Source: Talinum fruticosum (Eukaryota; Streptophyta; Magnoliopsida; Caryophyllales; Talinaceae). Taken from it: a stretch of DNA of 64,000 nt. Made by a program: the position numbers and the translations under genes. Within the stretch, counting starts at the first letter, position 1; the number at the start of each line of letters is the position of its first letter. Shown here in pieces: positions 10,217 through 21,500 of this stretch. The notes beneath the pieces are model-generated. The model was given only the letters and a program-made list of their open reading frames with translations, was not told the DNA's origin and did no database searches. The stretch is taken from NCBI GenBank assembly GCA_021018815.1, contig JAITYX010000007.1:4651001-4715000 (forward strand), given 5' to 3'.

Positions 10217-11808
10217 TGAAGACTCGGACTTTATACTTACACTTTTCCGAGTTCCATCAAGGAATCGGGTATAAGACTTCATCTCTTATAGGGTTTTGAT
10301 TTCAAGCCATTCCATGTGCCTTAGAAGCTTTTCCGAGTGATATATCATTTTCTCCGAGTGTTATAGAAACTATTATATATGTTTATGCGTGACTCGACCG
10401 ACTCGTAAAGCATACTTGTACTTACCACTTCACACTCGGTTCGTGTCACTCAACACTCAAAAATATCGCATGTTCAAACACTTTATTTCACGCACATAAA
10501 CTCAAATCGACTTCATGTTGTAGGAATTACATTGTTAATTTACTATTCTAAGTCGAGCATATTTAATGTGAACTTTGTTTAATCTAGATCAAGTTTGTTT
10601 ACTCTGTCCTTCTACTTTGACTTGATTATCTTCTAGACTCGACTAAGATGGAATTTTGAGTATCATGGATATTAGACTCGGAAAATTCCATTCCTTTTCC
10701 GACTCGGACAATTAGTCACTTAATTATCTTAATTATGTTATTATCTCGTGTCTAATCTTGGACCAAAGTATTTTATACTTTGAGAACCAAATTGATTTAC
10801 TTTTGTAGGTTATTCAAATGAGGCTATCCTAATTTTGAATTGCAAAAGTAACCAGCTTTGAAACATCAAATCACCAGCAGACAAAGCTTTTTCCACCTCC
10901 GACCTAGCCCCAGCACAATCGTGTCGGGGTTGTCCGTTTCTAAAGCCGGAAATCTGCAACACTAAGCTCAACGGTGGTTTCCACCTTATTTTTCAAGACA
11001 CCACCAAGTGGTTTTTTGACTTCCAAGCCGTTGCCCATCGTTCATATCTCAATGGATATTTTCCGAGTGACTCGGAAAATCCATTACAACGGTCACAAGG
11101 AACTTCTAGTCGGAAGATGGACAAAACGGCTAAGGCTGCTTGGTCATCTATAAATAGAAGCCAACTTCCAAGACTTGAAGATTGTTGAACCAACTGTTAA
11201 TACACATACTTGAACAAAAGTCATTGTATTCATTCTCAATCTTCTACTTACAACTCCAATTCTGTATTTATTATTTCTCCGAGTTGTAAGGTCTTGTACT
11301 CGATTACAAACACTCTCTTTCTTACTCTCTAAGTAATGTCTCTTAACCGAGCTGTAAGGGTTAACTCAGCACAGTTGTCCCTAACTGTAAGGGTGATCTC
11401 AATTAGGAAGTACTAGATCGGATAAGGTAATTTCGAGTCTAGGAAAAACTTGTAAGGAGTTGTCTAAGGGAGCAACTCGGGTTGAGTCTACTGAATTTTG
11501 TGGACTCAAAATAGTGGATTTGACTTCGTCCTTGGATTAGCACGGTCCGTGGTTTTCCGCCCCAGGAGGGTTTCCACGTACTTTCGAGTTCTTACTTTTC
11601 CGAGTGCATTCTAGACTCGGACAGTTTCACGGTTCCGCTTAATCTGTTTCTTCACTCTTCACTGAATTCCGAGTTATTACTTTTTGAGTTCATCCTTGAC
11701 TCTCGTTCACATCAGATTCATATCTATTTTAAATTTAAAGCAAATTTCATCATCACCCTATTCACCCCCTTTCAAGGGTGACTTTGCCTCTCCCAGAGCA
11801 AACCTTCA
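10217..11808 (+). repeat. 3' LTR of element A (1592 bp)
   Basis: Matches 813-2416 end to end. It is followed at 11809 by CTCTT, the right copy of the target duplication. The palindrome is at 11058-11080 and the TATA box lies near 11149-11158. The two LTRs differ repeatedly at CCG/CGG: TTCGAG at 841 versus TCCGAG at 10246; CTCGAG at 948 versus TCCGAG at 10353; ACTCGTAAAA at 1271 versus ACTCGGAAAA at 10676. Confidence 0.95.
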
Positions 11809-13258
11809 CTCTTGGCTCAAATTCATTCAAGAAACCGGGGTATACAACTATCTATGCTTCGGTGATTTTATTTACCCGTAACTCGTGGCTGAGTTCTATG
11901 CAAACAAATCTATCTCTAGAGGTGTCATCACTTCCAAGGTTCAAGGTACCACAGTCAGAATTAACCTCCCTCTTCTCCACAAATTGTTCAATGTTTCTTC
12001 TCTCTTTCTGAATCCTAATTACATTCCTTTTCTCGAAGTTGTCGATGATTTCTTCGACAAGTTTGCCAAAGAAGTGCTCGAGCACATAAAAATTTCTCCG
12101 TGACTCGAATGAAAAGTGAGGTCGGATTGCTTTGTTACATTCTGATAATCAATTTCTTTGCTAACCACTCGAGCAAGGAGAATATATATATTCCAGGATT
12201 CTCAAAGTTTTGTTTCACATCATGGAGGGTTACGATGTAGACCTCTTTCCCTTCATCATCGAGCAAATGGCACAAGTGCCTACTCAATCAAAGAAATCCG
12301 CTCCTTTTCCTTTCAAAGCTCTTCTCTCTCTCATTTTCAAGCAATTTAAAATCCCTCTTCCCTCGGATCCCTCCGTTGTTTCTAAGTCGGCCATTGTGCT
12401 TGGGCCGAAAAGAACTTCCGGGGTATAGATAGCAGGTGGTTAAGCCTCGGTGAATGGGCTCATTCTTCCGAGTTGGAACCTGCCTCTCCTCCTCCCCATA
12501 CTCGGATTCAACCCACTTTGCCATATACTTCAGCTGGCCCCTCCTCATCTCAACTTCCTCTCTCGGCTGGCACTTGTGCTGCCTTAGTAGAGAAACTCGT
12601 GTTTACAGTGACCAACTTCGATCGGTTGTACGCTCTCTCAAACCTATCTTCCGTGTAATGGTCATTCACTAGAAGACGGCCCAATCCCACATTCAGGAGT
12701 GTCAACCCCGATGCTTGAGTTCAAAGGGATTCTTGGCGAGCAACACGAACAACTTGAACTTCTTCGCAAGCGCGAACGAAGGCTGCCCAGGACTCAAATC
12801 ACCGTGACACATCCGAGGAGTCCTCCAGCCCGACCAAGTCTACCTATGCCGAGGTAGAAAAGAAGAAGAAGAAGAAGAGGCTGAGGATGTAGCTGAGGCG
12901 AGGCGAGGCTCGGCTTGAAAAGGAGAACAAGGAGGAAGAAGGAAGACAAGAAGAGGATGAACCACCAAATCACAAGGGGGCTATGGAGCTTGAACTCGAG
13001 CTGATCTCCTCGGATCCGAGTGGATTAGAAGATGCTTGGGGACGTTGGACAGTCTAAACCAGTGACTTAAAAGCCCCTATAGTCTTCCAGGAAAACGAGC
13101 TAGAGGATGACATTGTCCCGACTCGACCACCCGAGTCCGAGCCGCTTCCTAACATCCCCGTGCTACCGCCACCACGTTTTACCACTTCATCTCGGACTTA
13201 CCGGCGTAAGCGTATTGCTCGTACGTCCTCCTCCGCCCAACCAGTACCACCATCTTAA
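11809..13258 (+). pseudogene. env-like third ORF of element B, 3' piece
   Basis: The frame cut at 812 continues here through the WLKFIQETGVYNYL block and FGDFIYP, then a shift, then LHKLFNVSSLFLNPNYIPF (about 11970-12030). The conserved EGYDVDLFPFIIEQMA block is at 12226-12272. An acidic, lysine/glutamate-rich part follows (12850-12960) and a stop at 13256-13258. Stops and shifts are frequent. Same family and same caveats as the other three copies. Confidence 0.75.
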
Positions 13259-13655
13259 TCTATTTCTTTTTCTTATTTTTAATTTTTTGTGTTTCAACAT
13301 TAAGTGTATTTACTTTCCACTTTTCTTCCCTCCTTTTGCTTGAAATGCTAGGGGAGAAAAATAGAAAACTTGATGCTTGGCTTTGGGGAGTTTCTTTCCC
13401 TCCTTTTGTTGTAAATATTCTTTTATGAATGAATGTCAATGTCAATGTTTATCTTTTCTATGTTACTGATTATTTTTAGTTTCCTTTAGTATTTATCTAC
13501 TCTACTCGAAATCTGCATTGGTTCTAATATTTGCTTTGATCCGGAATCTCTTTACACTCTACTTGCTCTAATACGGAAGAAATCACGGATCATCGACACT
13601 GAAAACTTAATTTGTACTAACAAGTTTCTATCTTAATAATGGAATGCCTTTCATC

Positions 13656-13668
13656 AAAAAGGGGAGAT
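13656..13668 (+). other. polypurine tract of element B
   Basis: AAAAAGGGGAGAT immediately before the 3' LTR of B, identical to the tracts of copies A, C and D. Confidence 0.88.
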
Positions 13669-14984
13669 TAAAGACTCATATTTTAACTCCATATATTTTG
13701 TGAAAGACTCAGGTATAAACTTTTATCTCTCTTGAGTTTTGATTGCAAGTCATTCTGAGTTTCATAGAAACTCATATCTAAGTTTTCATCTTTGTTCCGA
13801 GTGACTCGAGATATCACTTTATTCTATATCTTCTCTATTGAGGTATTCTGACCTACTCGGAATATTCTTGAACCATCGCATGATCAAATAATTCTTTCAA
13901 CATATTTTATTGTAATACTAACTATGTTTGCTAACTCGAACCGAGTTAGTCTCTACCGAGTTCGTCTAAGTCGGTTTATTACTTAGAAGTTTATTTGATA
14001 AATCAAGTTCACTTTCTCTTAATTGATCATTCGTCTACTTGATCTTTCTAGGAATTATTCTGAACCGAGCTTGAACTTTTTGATATTAGACTTATAATAT
14101 TCCACTTTTCTAGATCAAAGATAATTAAGCATTTAATTATCCTAATTTAACTATTATCCGTGTCTAACCTTGGACCAAATTATTTTATACTTTGAGAACC
14201 AATGTGGTTTGCTTTTGTAGGTCATTCAAACAAAGCTAATATATCTTTTGAATTTTAAAAGCAACCGGCTTCTAGCTGATAAACGCCAGCAGACAGCTTT
14301 AGCCAATTTCGGACAGGACTCGGACACCACATCGTGGCTGTCTGTTTCCAAAACTAGAAAAATCCAATGCTAGGCTCAACGGTGGTTTCCGCCTTACTTT
14401 TCGGACAACACCGGTTGATTGGACCACCTTTTGGAGCAAATAGCCATTGCCCAACGTTTACACTCCAATGGATCTTTTCTGAGTGACTCGGAAAAGCCCT
14501 TTCAATGGCTAGTGAAGACTTTAGTCCGAAACCGGACATAATGGCTAATCTGCTTGGTCATCTATAAATAGAAGTCACTTCATAAGACTTGAAGATTGTT
14601 GAACCTATAGGAAAAACTATTCTCTTAGTGCTTTACGCAATCAATCTTCTACTTACAACTCCGAGTCCGTACTTAATATTTTCCGAATTGTCAAGTCTTG
14701 TAATCAATTACATACTTCTCTTACTTTCTAAGTAAGGTCCCTTGACTCAGCTGTAAGGGTTAACTCAGCTCGGTTGTCCCTAATTGTAAAGGTTATCTCG
14801 GTTAGGAAGTATTAGATCAAATAAGGGAACTTCTAAGTCTAGGAAAACATTGTAAGGAATTGTCTAAGGGAGCAATTCGGCAAAGTCGATCCGTTGTATT
14901 TTGAGGATTTAGAGTTGTGGATTTGACTTGGTGCTTGGACTAGCACTGTCCGTGGTTTTTGCTAGACCGACAAAACTAATCCGA

Positions 14985-15290
14985 ACCGAATGGGACAACC
15001 CGAACAACCCGAAACCCAAACCGAACCGACATCCGAAACAGTTGAACAGATTTTGACCCGAAACCGAAATAAACCGACCCGAACCGAACCGACCCGAAAT
15101 ATAGTGAACCTGATTCGGACCCAAACCAAAACGACCCGATCCGAAACCGAACAGTCGAAACCGAAACCGACCCGAAATATAATTAACCCGATTACGACCC
15201 AAACCGAATCGGAACCGAACCGAATCGAGCCCGAATTCAAACAAAAGTGACCCAAACCCGACCTGACCTGAATTTGAATTTGACCCAACC
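14985..15290 (+). repeat. left subterminal CCGAAC array of the hAT-like element
   Basis: Degenerate tandem CCGAACC, ACCCGA and CCGAAACCGA units, C-rich on the plus strand. The right-end array (about 16790-17130) is C-rich on the same strand, so the two arrays are in direct orientation although the terminal repeats are inverted. Confidence 0.85.
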
Positions 15291-16789
15291 CCCATTTTTT
15301 TGGCAAGTCTCTCATAAGAAAGGGAGCTTTCCCTCCAAAATCTAATTGTAATTTTTGACAAAAATTTTGATTTTTACTACGAGTAGAAGTAGAGATAAAA
15401 ATCTTAATTTTTGTTAAACAAATAAGAGAAAAAGAAAATAAAAGTTGAAAATTTTTATATTATAAATTTACAAGATATTATTAATAGAATTTAATTTAAT
15501 TTAATTAATAAGTTTAGAGAACTTACATTACAAAATAAGTTATTATTTTGTTCATGAAAATGAAGGTACAATATATAATTTAAAGAATAATAAAACGTGT
15601 AAATATATATGTAATTTAAAGAATAATGAAATATGTGTAAATATATAAATATTTTAAAAAATAATGAAATATGTGTACAATATGTAATTTAATTTGTATA
15701 AATAAGTTCAATTCGAATTGTATTAGTTTCACTTTGATTTAGCAAGTTTATTTGGGATTATATTGACTCAAACTTATCTAAGTCGGGTCCATTTAACGTT
15801 AAATGTAGTCATTACATGAATAAGTTAAGTACTTAACTAATATCAATGAGACTTGGTTTAGTAAATTAGTAGTCATTACCATGTCTCGGTATCTCACAAC
15901 TCTATTTTTATTAATGTGTACTAGTTTGAATTTGACCAAATTGATATTAAATTTAGCTCTAGATTAATGTTCAAATTAGTTCAATTAATTGGTTGGAAAA
16001 TTATAATACAAGATGATAATCGTAAGTCGAGTACTTATGAGTTGAGCAATAACCGATTGATTGACTGACTAGATATTCTTCTTAGTTGGTTATTATGACT
16101 AGTGGCCAATGAATATTCAGTTTTCATTTTGATTTATCAAGATCATTTTAAATTGTATCCACTCGAACTTATCTAAGTTATTCTAACATTATCTTTATAA
16201 ATTTAAGATCAAATATAATCATTCTAGAAATTTGAACAGTTGCCATTTAGTCTATTAGTATTGTTATTATGTCGATATCTCACAATTTCAATTTTATTAA
16301 TTTATGTAATCCATAGACAAGTTTGGTTGAAATTGTACTAGTTCGAATTTGACCAAATCGACTTGGCATCGTATGAAATTAAGCGTCAAATTATGGTTCA
16401 CATTAGTTCAATTCATTCATTACAAATTACAATTCATCGAGTAAATTCAGTTAATCCTAACTCTTATATCTATCGATCGTTGTTGTCTTGCGATTTCGTT
16501 TTTGATACTTATCAATAAGTTTAAGTTGGATTATACATATGTGACGTATTGAAATACCAACTTGGTTTATCTTGTTTTAAATTTAGAGTCAAATATTCAA
16601 ATTTTGCTTGTTTACACTTATAAATTATATCTCTTAAAGGTTACTAGTATTTTTTTAGTAAACAACGCTCCATTTTTAATCTGTACAAAAACAAACGTGT
16701 AAAATAAAAAAAAACTAATATTAATAATATATTAACTTTATAAAATTTTATTTTTCTTCAACTCAAAAAGGTTTTGTAAAAAATTTTGA

Positions 16790-17130
16790 CACGACACGAC
16801 CGAATATCAACCTCGGCCCAAAAGTGACCCGACTCGATTTTAACCCGATTTAAAGTTAACCCGAAATCATACTCGAAACTCACCCAAATTGACATTGACC
16901 CAACCCGAACCGAAACCGACCCAAAGTTGACCCAATCCGAAATTAACCCAAACCGAACCCGAACCCGAACCGAAACCGAAACCAAATGAACTCGAACGAA
17001 ATTGACCCAAATTGAACCGAACCGAAATTAACCCGAACCCAAAACCGAACCGAACCCGAATAAGATCAACCCGAAGTTAACCCGAACCGAACTAACCCGA
17101 ACCGAACCCGAACCGAATGACCCGATTGCC
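16790..17130 (+). repeat. right subterminal CCGAAC array of the hAT-like element
   Basis: Units such as ACCCGAACCGA and CCGAAATTAACC, again C-rich on the plus strand. It is more regular close to the end (17030-17120). Subterminal short arrays are the usual transposase-binding regions of hAT elements; that role is inferred here. Confidence 0.85.
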
Positions 17131-17313
17131 GGTCTAGTTTTTGCCCCAGGAGGGTTTCCACGTATTTCGAGTGTATACCTTTCGAGTCCAATTTAGACTC
17201 GGAATCGCCTATTTATCTTTTCAAGCTTAAAGTTTCTAAGTTTGTTCAAATTTCCTCATCACCCTATTCACCCCTCTCTAGGGTGACTTAAACACTCCAA
17301 GAGTAAACCTTTA

Positions 17314-17398
17314 TCTCTCGATTAAGAATCAAGAGAGCTTGCTCGAGTAAAGAATAATCACATCTCGGTGTTAAGTCGAGTGGACCCATCAAGATAAT
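17314..17398. other. 85-bp spacer between elements B and C
   Basis: Unassigned sequence between the 3' end of LTR B and the LTR of C. It would contain the right target duplication of B (TCTCT) and the left one of C (ATAAT). Neither can be verified because the partner ends are missing. No gene seen. Confidence 0.5.
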
Positions 17399-18438
17399 TG
17401 AAGGTTTGCTCGGGAGAGTCCGAGTCACCCTAGAGGGGGTGAATAGGGTGATAGAAAATTCTTCGCGAAAACACACTCTTTTTCTCGGAAAAGAGACAAA
17501 GACAGCTTTCGAGTCTAAAAGCGGGTCGAAAAGATTGGACTCGAAAGCGAGTGAATTAGAAGAAACAAGAGCAAGAAAGCGATCCGAGTCTAGAATGAAC
17601 TCGGAAGGATAACACTTTAGATTTTACGTGGAAACCCTCCCGGGGCAGAAAACCACGGCCCGTGTCAATCCGCACACGAAGTCAAATCCACTATTTTGAG
17701 TCCATAAAATACCGTGAACCGATCGAACCCGAGTTGCTCCCTTGGACAACTCTATACAAGTTTTCCTAGACTCGAAGTTACCTTATCTCGATCTAGTACT
17801 TCCTAACCGAGATAACCCTTACAGCTAGGGACAACTAAGCCGAGTTAACCTTTACAGACTTAGTCAAGGGACCTTACAAAGAATATAAGAAGAGTTTGTA
17901 ACTAAGTACAAGACCTTACAACTCATAAAGTAATGAGTTACGAGAATGGGAGTTGTAAGTAGAAGATTGAAAGTAAATACAATGACTTTTCTCAAGTATG
18001 TGTATTAACAATAGATTCGGCAATCTTCAAGTCTTGTGAAGTGGCTTCTATTTATACATGACCAGGCAGAGTAGCCGTTATCTTCATCTCGCTGACCGAG
18101 AGTCCTCTCGTGACCGTTGATAAGAGCTTTCGAGTCACTCGGAAAGTATCCGTTGAAATGTGGACGTTGGACAACGGTTTAACTCTCTTAGAAGTCCCAA
18201 AACCATCGGTTGTGTCTTGAAAGATGAGGTGGAAACCACCGTTAAGCTTGGCGTTCCAGTTTTCCGGATATGGAAGTAGACAGCTTCCGACACAATCTTC
18301 TCGGGACTAAAGCGAGGAAGGTAAAAAGCCATATCTCGCTGGTGATTTGACGTTCGAAGCCGGCTACTTTTGTAGTTTGAAAAAGGTGTATCCTCGAATG
18401 AATAACCTACAAAAGTAAATCAATTCTGGTTCTCAAAG

Positions 18439-20602
18439 TGTTAAGTCGTAGTTTATACGTATTTTTAGTAGTTATTTAGTTTATATTATATAGTTTATTT
18501 TATCTAATTTATTCTATTTTGTCTATTTATAGGTAATTATCGAATAAAGTGGGGAAGAGAAGAAATGTCGTTAAAAGTGGATTTTTAGCTACCGACAAGC
18601 ATCCAAGAAAATATATGAAGTCGGTCCATAAATATAATATGTAATAAAATATTTATTTTAGGATATTATATTGTAGGAAATCCTAATTGGAATAGAAAAG
18701 GAAACTTAGAAGAGAAGAAAGAGAAATAAACCCTAACTCTTTCACCCTATATATACTACTTATTATCATCATAAAAGGGAGCCCGGGAGGAGCTACACGC
18801 AGCCCTTGCTGCTGCCCCATCTTGGCTGACCTAGCACCCACACATCATCACCACCTCTTACCGCTTGCTGCCGCCTGCACCTGCTGCCCGGCCACCACCG
18901 GTTCTGCCGCCTGCACCTGCTGCCCAGCCACCACCGGTTACGCCGCACGCTTGCTGCTGCTGTCTCGCTGCCAGCCCACACCAACACCACCATCCATCAT
19001 CATCTTCTTCATCTTCCCGGGTCAAAGAAACTAATATCGGTAGTATAATTTAGTTTTGTAATTTTTATTAGAAAAGATTGAGTTTTTATTGATAGATTAA
19101 TACTAAAGATGCTAGTTTTATTTAATTTACATGTTTTAAATTACATGATGTGTGAGTAGTTTTTCTTATACTTAGTATAATCTCATTGAAGCCATGTTAA
19201 ATTATTTATTTTGAAACAAAGTTATGATTTTTATTGTCTTATTGATTTGATCCATGATTCTATGATAATTTGTGTTTAATGTTTATGAATTTATGTCTAA
19301 TTAATTAGAGTGCACGCTATTTAGTTTTATGTAAATTCATGTGATAGTTTAGAGGGTTTAAGTACGTAATTGCTTGATCTTTTAGACATAAGTATCACCC
19401 TAGTTAATCATGGATGGCTCATACCCATCTCTTTTAATTAGGAAATTATCATAGATCCTTCTTAAATCAATTTGCTAGTAGATTGGTTATTAGGTGCTAG
19501 ATGATGTTTTTCTAATACTTAATGCTCTAATTTGATTAAATTCTAGTGCTAGTGCTAGGGTTATCAATATTAGTAGGGTTTATATTAGGGCTAGGCCTAA
19601 GTAAACTAATAACTAAGGAAAAACGGGGAAGATCCGCTAGTGGTTGTCTTCTACAGTTTAGCTCATGGGTAGATCAATTTGTGTGTTAATGATAAATAAT
19701 AATTTGCATGGTGGATATAGATTATACTAAGTGTTTTTATAAATTTGATATCTTTGGTAATTATTTGTTTGCTTTTTAGTTATTTTCTTTAGTTTGTCAA
19801 TTTTTATTTATAAATATATAGTCTTTTATTATTAATTTTATTACCCCCTAAAGATCAGTATTTTAGGTTAGTTTTAGTAATTTTATTTTAATTTAATTTT
19901 GAGTCTTTATATATTTTAATTTTCAGAATTAATTTTCTGTTAGTGTTTATTATTTTTGAGTCAGTTTGTTAGAAATTAGTTTAAAAATAGTTCCTTTTGT
20001 TATTTTTCTTGTTTTATTTTCTTTTAGGGTTTAGATAGAGTCCTAGTTTGCTGTGATTAAATTTTAGAATTTTTGGAATTAATTTGATATTTTTTCAGAT
20101 TTAATTCTTGAATTTAATTACTGCAGGTTTTTAATAAAATAAATTCGTAAATTAGATTTTAAATTTTGTTTTTATATTTTTAGGGTCTGGTTAGGTTTAG
20201 AAAATCAGTATTATTATTCTGGGTAATTTTAGTATTTATTTTCGTAATTATTTTAGTGCAGAATTTTACTTATTTAATTTTCTGTTTTAGAATTTGCTTA
20301 TTTTCTGCTTTAGTTTTCTGTTTTAATTATTCTAAAAAATATACAAAAATATTTCTGGGTTATTGTAGTTTTATTATTCTGTATAAATTATTTATTTAGT
20401 TATTAGATAATTTTCTATGAATTTTAGTTATTGATTTTAATTTATATTTTCTGTTTTGTTTTTAATAGTAGTAAATTTAATTAGATTAAAACTTGCATGT
20501 TATTATATCTTTCCTCGTGGATTCGATCCCTACTTGCCCTTGCTATATTGTTTATTATAAGTTTAAGTAGTGGTTTAATTTGTTGCTGTACGACAAGCTT
20601 AA
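18439..20602. mobile_element. solo LTR of another LTR retrotransposon (2164 bp)
   Basis: Flanked by an exact CAAAG duplication (18434-18438 and 20603-20607). The ends are TGTTAAG and CTTAACA, a 7-bp inverted repeat with TG...CA. Removing it rejoins the Sirevirus LTR perfectly. A TATA-like CTATATATAC lies near 18748-18757, followed by a GC-rich stretch with a 36-bp tandem repeat (18868-18939). The right end has CTCGTGGATTCGATCCCTAC (20514-20533), a feature I associate with U5 of some Ty3/gypsy LTRs; the family is uncertain. No internal region or second LTR is present. Confidence 0.82.
18868..18939 (+). repeat. 36-bp tandem repeat, two copies, in the solo LTR
   Basis: Units 18868-18903 and 18904-18939, beginning CTGCCGCCTGCACC, with one or two differences. 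The cysteine- and proline-rich ORFs here (18793-19053) are low-complexity translations and not genes. Confidence 0.75.
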
Positions 20603-21147
20603 CACAAAGTATAAAATACTTTGGTCCAAAGTTAGACACATATAATAAAATAATTATGATAATTAACCAACAGATTATCCGAGTTAGAAAAGAAATGGAA
20701 TTTTCTGAGTGTAATATCCATGATACTCGGAATTTCATCCGACTTAGTCTAAGCGAAGAATCAAGTGCGATAAGGAATATCGGAGGGGATTAACTTGATA
20801 TAGACTAAGTATGAAATGAACTACGAATGCCGACTATGCAAACAATAGAACGAGATAACCACAAGTCGATTTTGAGTAAGAAACAGCGGAATACTGGTAT
20901 ATTCAAAATGCGATTAATCTGAGTGAGGATGGACTCGGAATAAAGAACCAGGTTTTACGAGTCGCCATCGAAAGCGATAAATGAGATAAGTGAAGACCGA
21001 ATCACTTAGAGAAAATACTATTTTACTCAAAGGAGTTTCTAAGACACAGAGAATGCCTTGGAATCAAAACTCTATATGTATGATATCGTTATACCCGATT
21101 CCTTTTGCATAACTCGGAAAAGTATTGAGCAGATGTCCGAGTCTTCA

Positions 21148-21160
21148 ATCTCCCCTTTTT
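21148..21160 (-). other. polypurine tract of element C
   Basis: The reverse complement reads AAAAAGGGGAGAT, directly adjoining the 3' LTR, as in the other copies. A second purine tract lies at 21425-21440. Confidence 0.88.
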
Positions 21161-21500
21161 GATGAAAGGCATTCCATACTTAAACGAAACTTTGTTAGAG
21201 GAAAATAGATTGATTCCGAGTAGTTTTCGCATGAGTAAGGCATATTGAATAGATCGTAGCAATATATAATATATCGAGCAAAATAAAATAAAGTATGCTT
21301 TAACATTAACTCGGAAAATAAAGAACTCGAAATTAATAATGAAATGCATCAATTCATTAGAAATTAAAAAAAATTACAAGGGCGGAAAAACTCCCCTAAA
21401 CAAGACAACCAGTTTCGACTACATTTCTCCCCTTGCCTTTCAAGCAAAAACAAAATAACACAAAGAAGGGAGAAAAGAACAAGAAATACACATAAGTTGT

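Larger units (their letters stand above)
813..11808 (+). mobile_element. Sirevirus-type Ty1/copia element A, full length (10,996 bp)
   Basis: Bounded by LTRs at 813-2416 and 10217-11808, starting TGAAGACTC and ending ACCTTCA. The exact 5-bp duplication CTCTT flanks it at 808-812 and 11809-11813. Inside, in order: PBS, gag with a CCHC knuckle, protease, GAG-pre-integrase, integrase, reverse transcriptase, RNase H, promoter-like block, env-like ORF, purine tract and PPT. It interrupts the env-like ORF of element B. The LTRs look about 95% alike by eye, with most differences at CCG/CGG. All ORFs carry frameshifts or stops. Confidence 0.95.
14963..17136 (+). mobile_element. non-autonomous hAT-like transposon (2174 bp)
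   Basis: An exact 8-bp duplication GTTTTTGC flanks it (14955-14962 and 17137-17144), inside the LTR of element B. The ends are inverted: TAGACCGACAA at the left and TTGCCGGTCTA at the right, 10 of 11 bases pairing. An 8-bp duplication and TAG ends fit the hAT superfamily. Both ends carry dense CCGAAC/ACCCGA arrays. The middle (about 15300-16780) is AT-rich with no transposase. The ORFs at 14909-15361 and 14990-15250 only translate the array. Confidence 0.85.
1..17313 (+). mobile_element. Sirevirus-type Ty1/copia element B, 5' part outside the window
   Basis: The window opens in the last part of the copia RNase H domain. The order is then pol stop (153-155), promoter-like block, env-like ORF, purine tracts, polypurine tract (13656-13668) and 3' LTR (13669-17313). 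Two insertions interrupt it: element A at 813-11808 and a hAT-like element at 14963-17136. Pol followed by a third ORF is the Sirevirus order. The 5' LTR, gag and most of pol lie left of the window. Its own target duplication cannot be checked. Its 3' LTR is clearly more diverged than those of element A, which agrees with A being the later insertion. Confidence 0.88.
13669..17313 (+). repeat. 3' LTR of element B, split by a hAT-like insertion
   Basis: Begins TAAAGACTC (first dinucleotide changed from TG) and ends ACCTTTA instead of ACCTTCA. It is about 1463 bp without the 2174-bp insertion and one duplication copy. A TATA-like CTATAAATAG is near 14561-14570 and a decayed palindrome near 14470-14495. 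It is closest to LTR D (37352-38841), which also starts TAAAGACTC, and both are clearly more diverged than the LTRs of A. Confidence 0.88.
17399..21147 (-). repeat. 3' LTR of element C, split by a solo LTR
   Basis: Runs from TGAAGGTTTGCTC at 17399 (the LTR end, reversed) to GAGTCTTCA at 21147, next to the PPT. It is about 1580 bp without the 2164-bp insertion at 18439-20602 and one CAAAG. It matches 28859-30160 closely up to the break in that copy. Confidence 0.92.

Noticed and set aside
14909..15361. Overlapping ORFs (150 aa minus, 86 aa plus) with repetitive Arg/Thr/Glu or Gly/Phe/Arg content
   Set aside because: They translate the CCGAAC array of the hAT-like element in different frames; no domain and strong low complexity.
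18793..19053. Cys/Pro/His-rich ORFs resembling a small secreted protein
   Set aside because: They translate a 36-bp GC-rich tandem repeat inside a solo LTR; no signal peptide and both strands are open.
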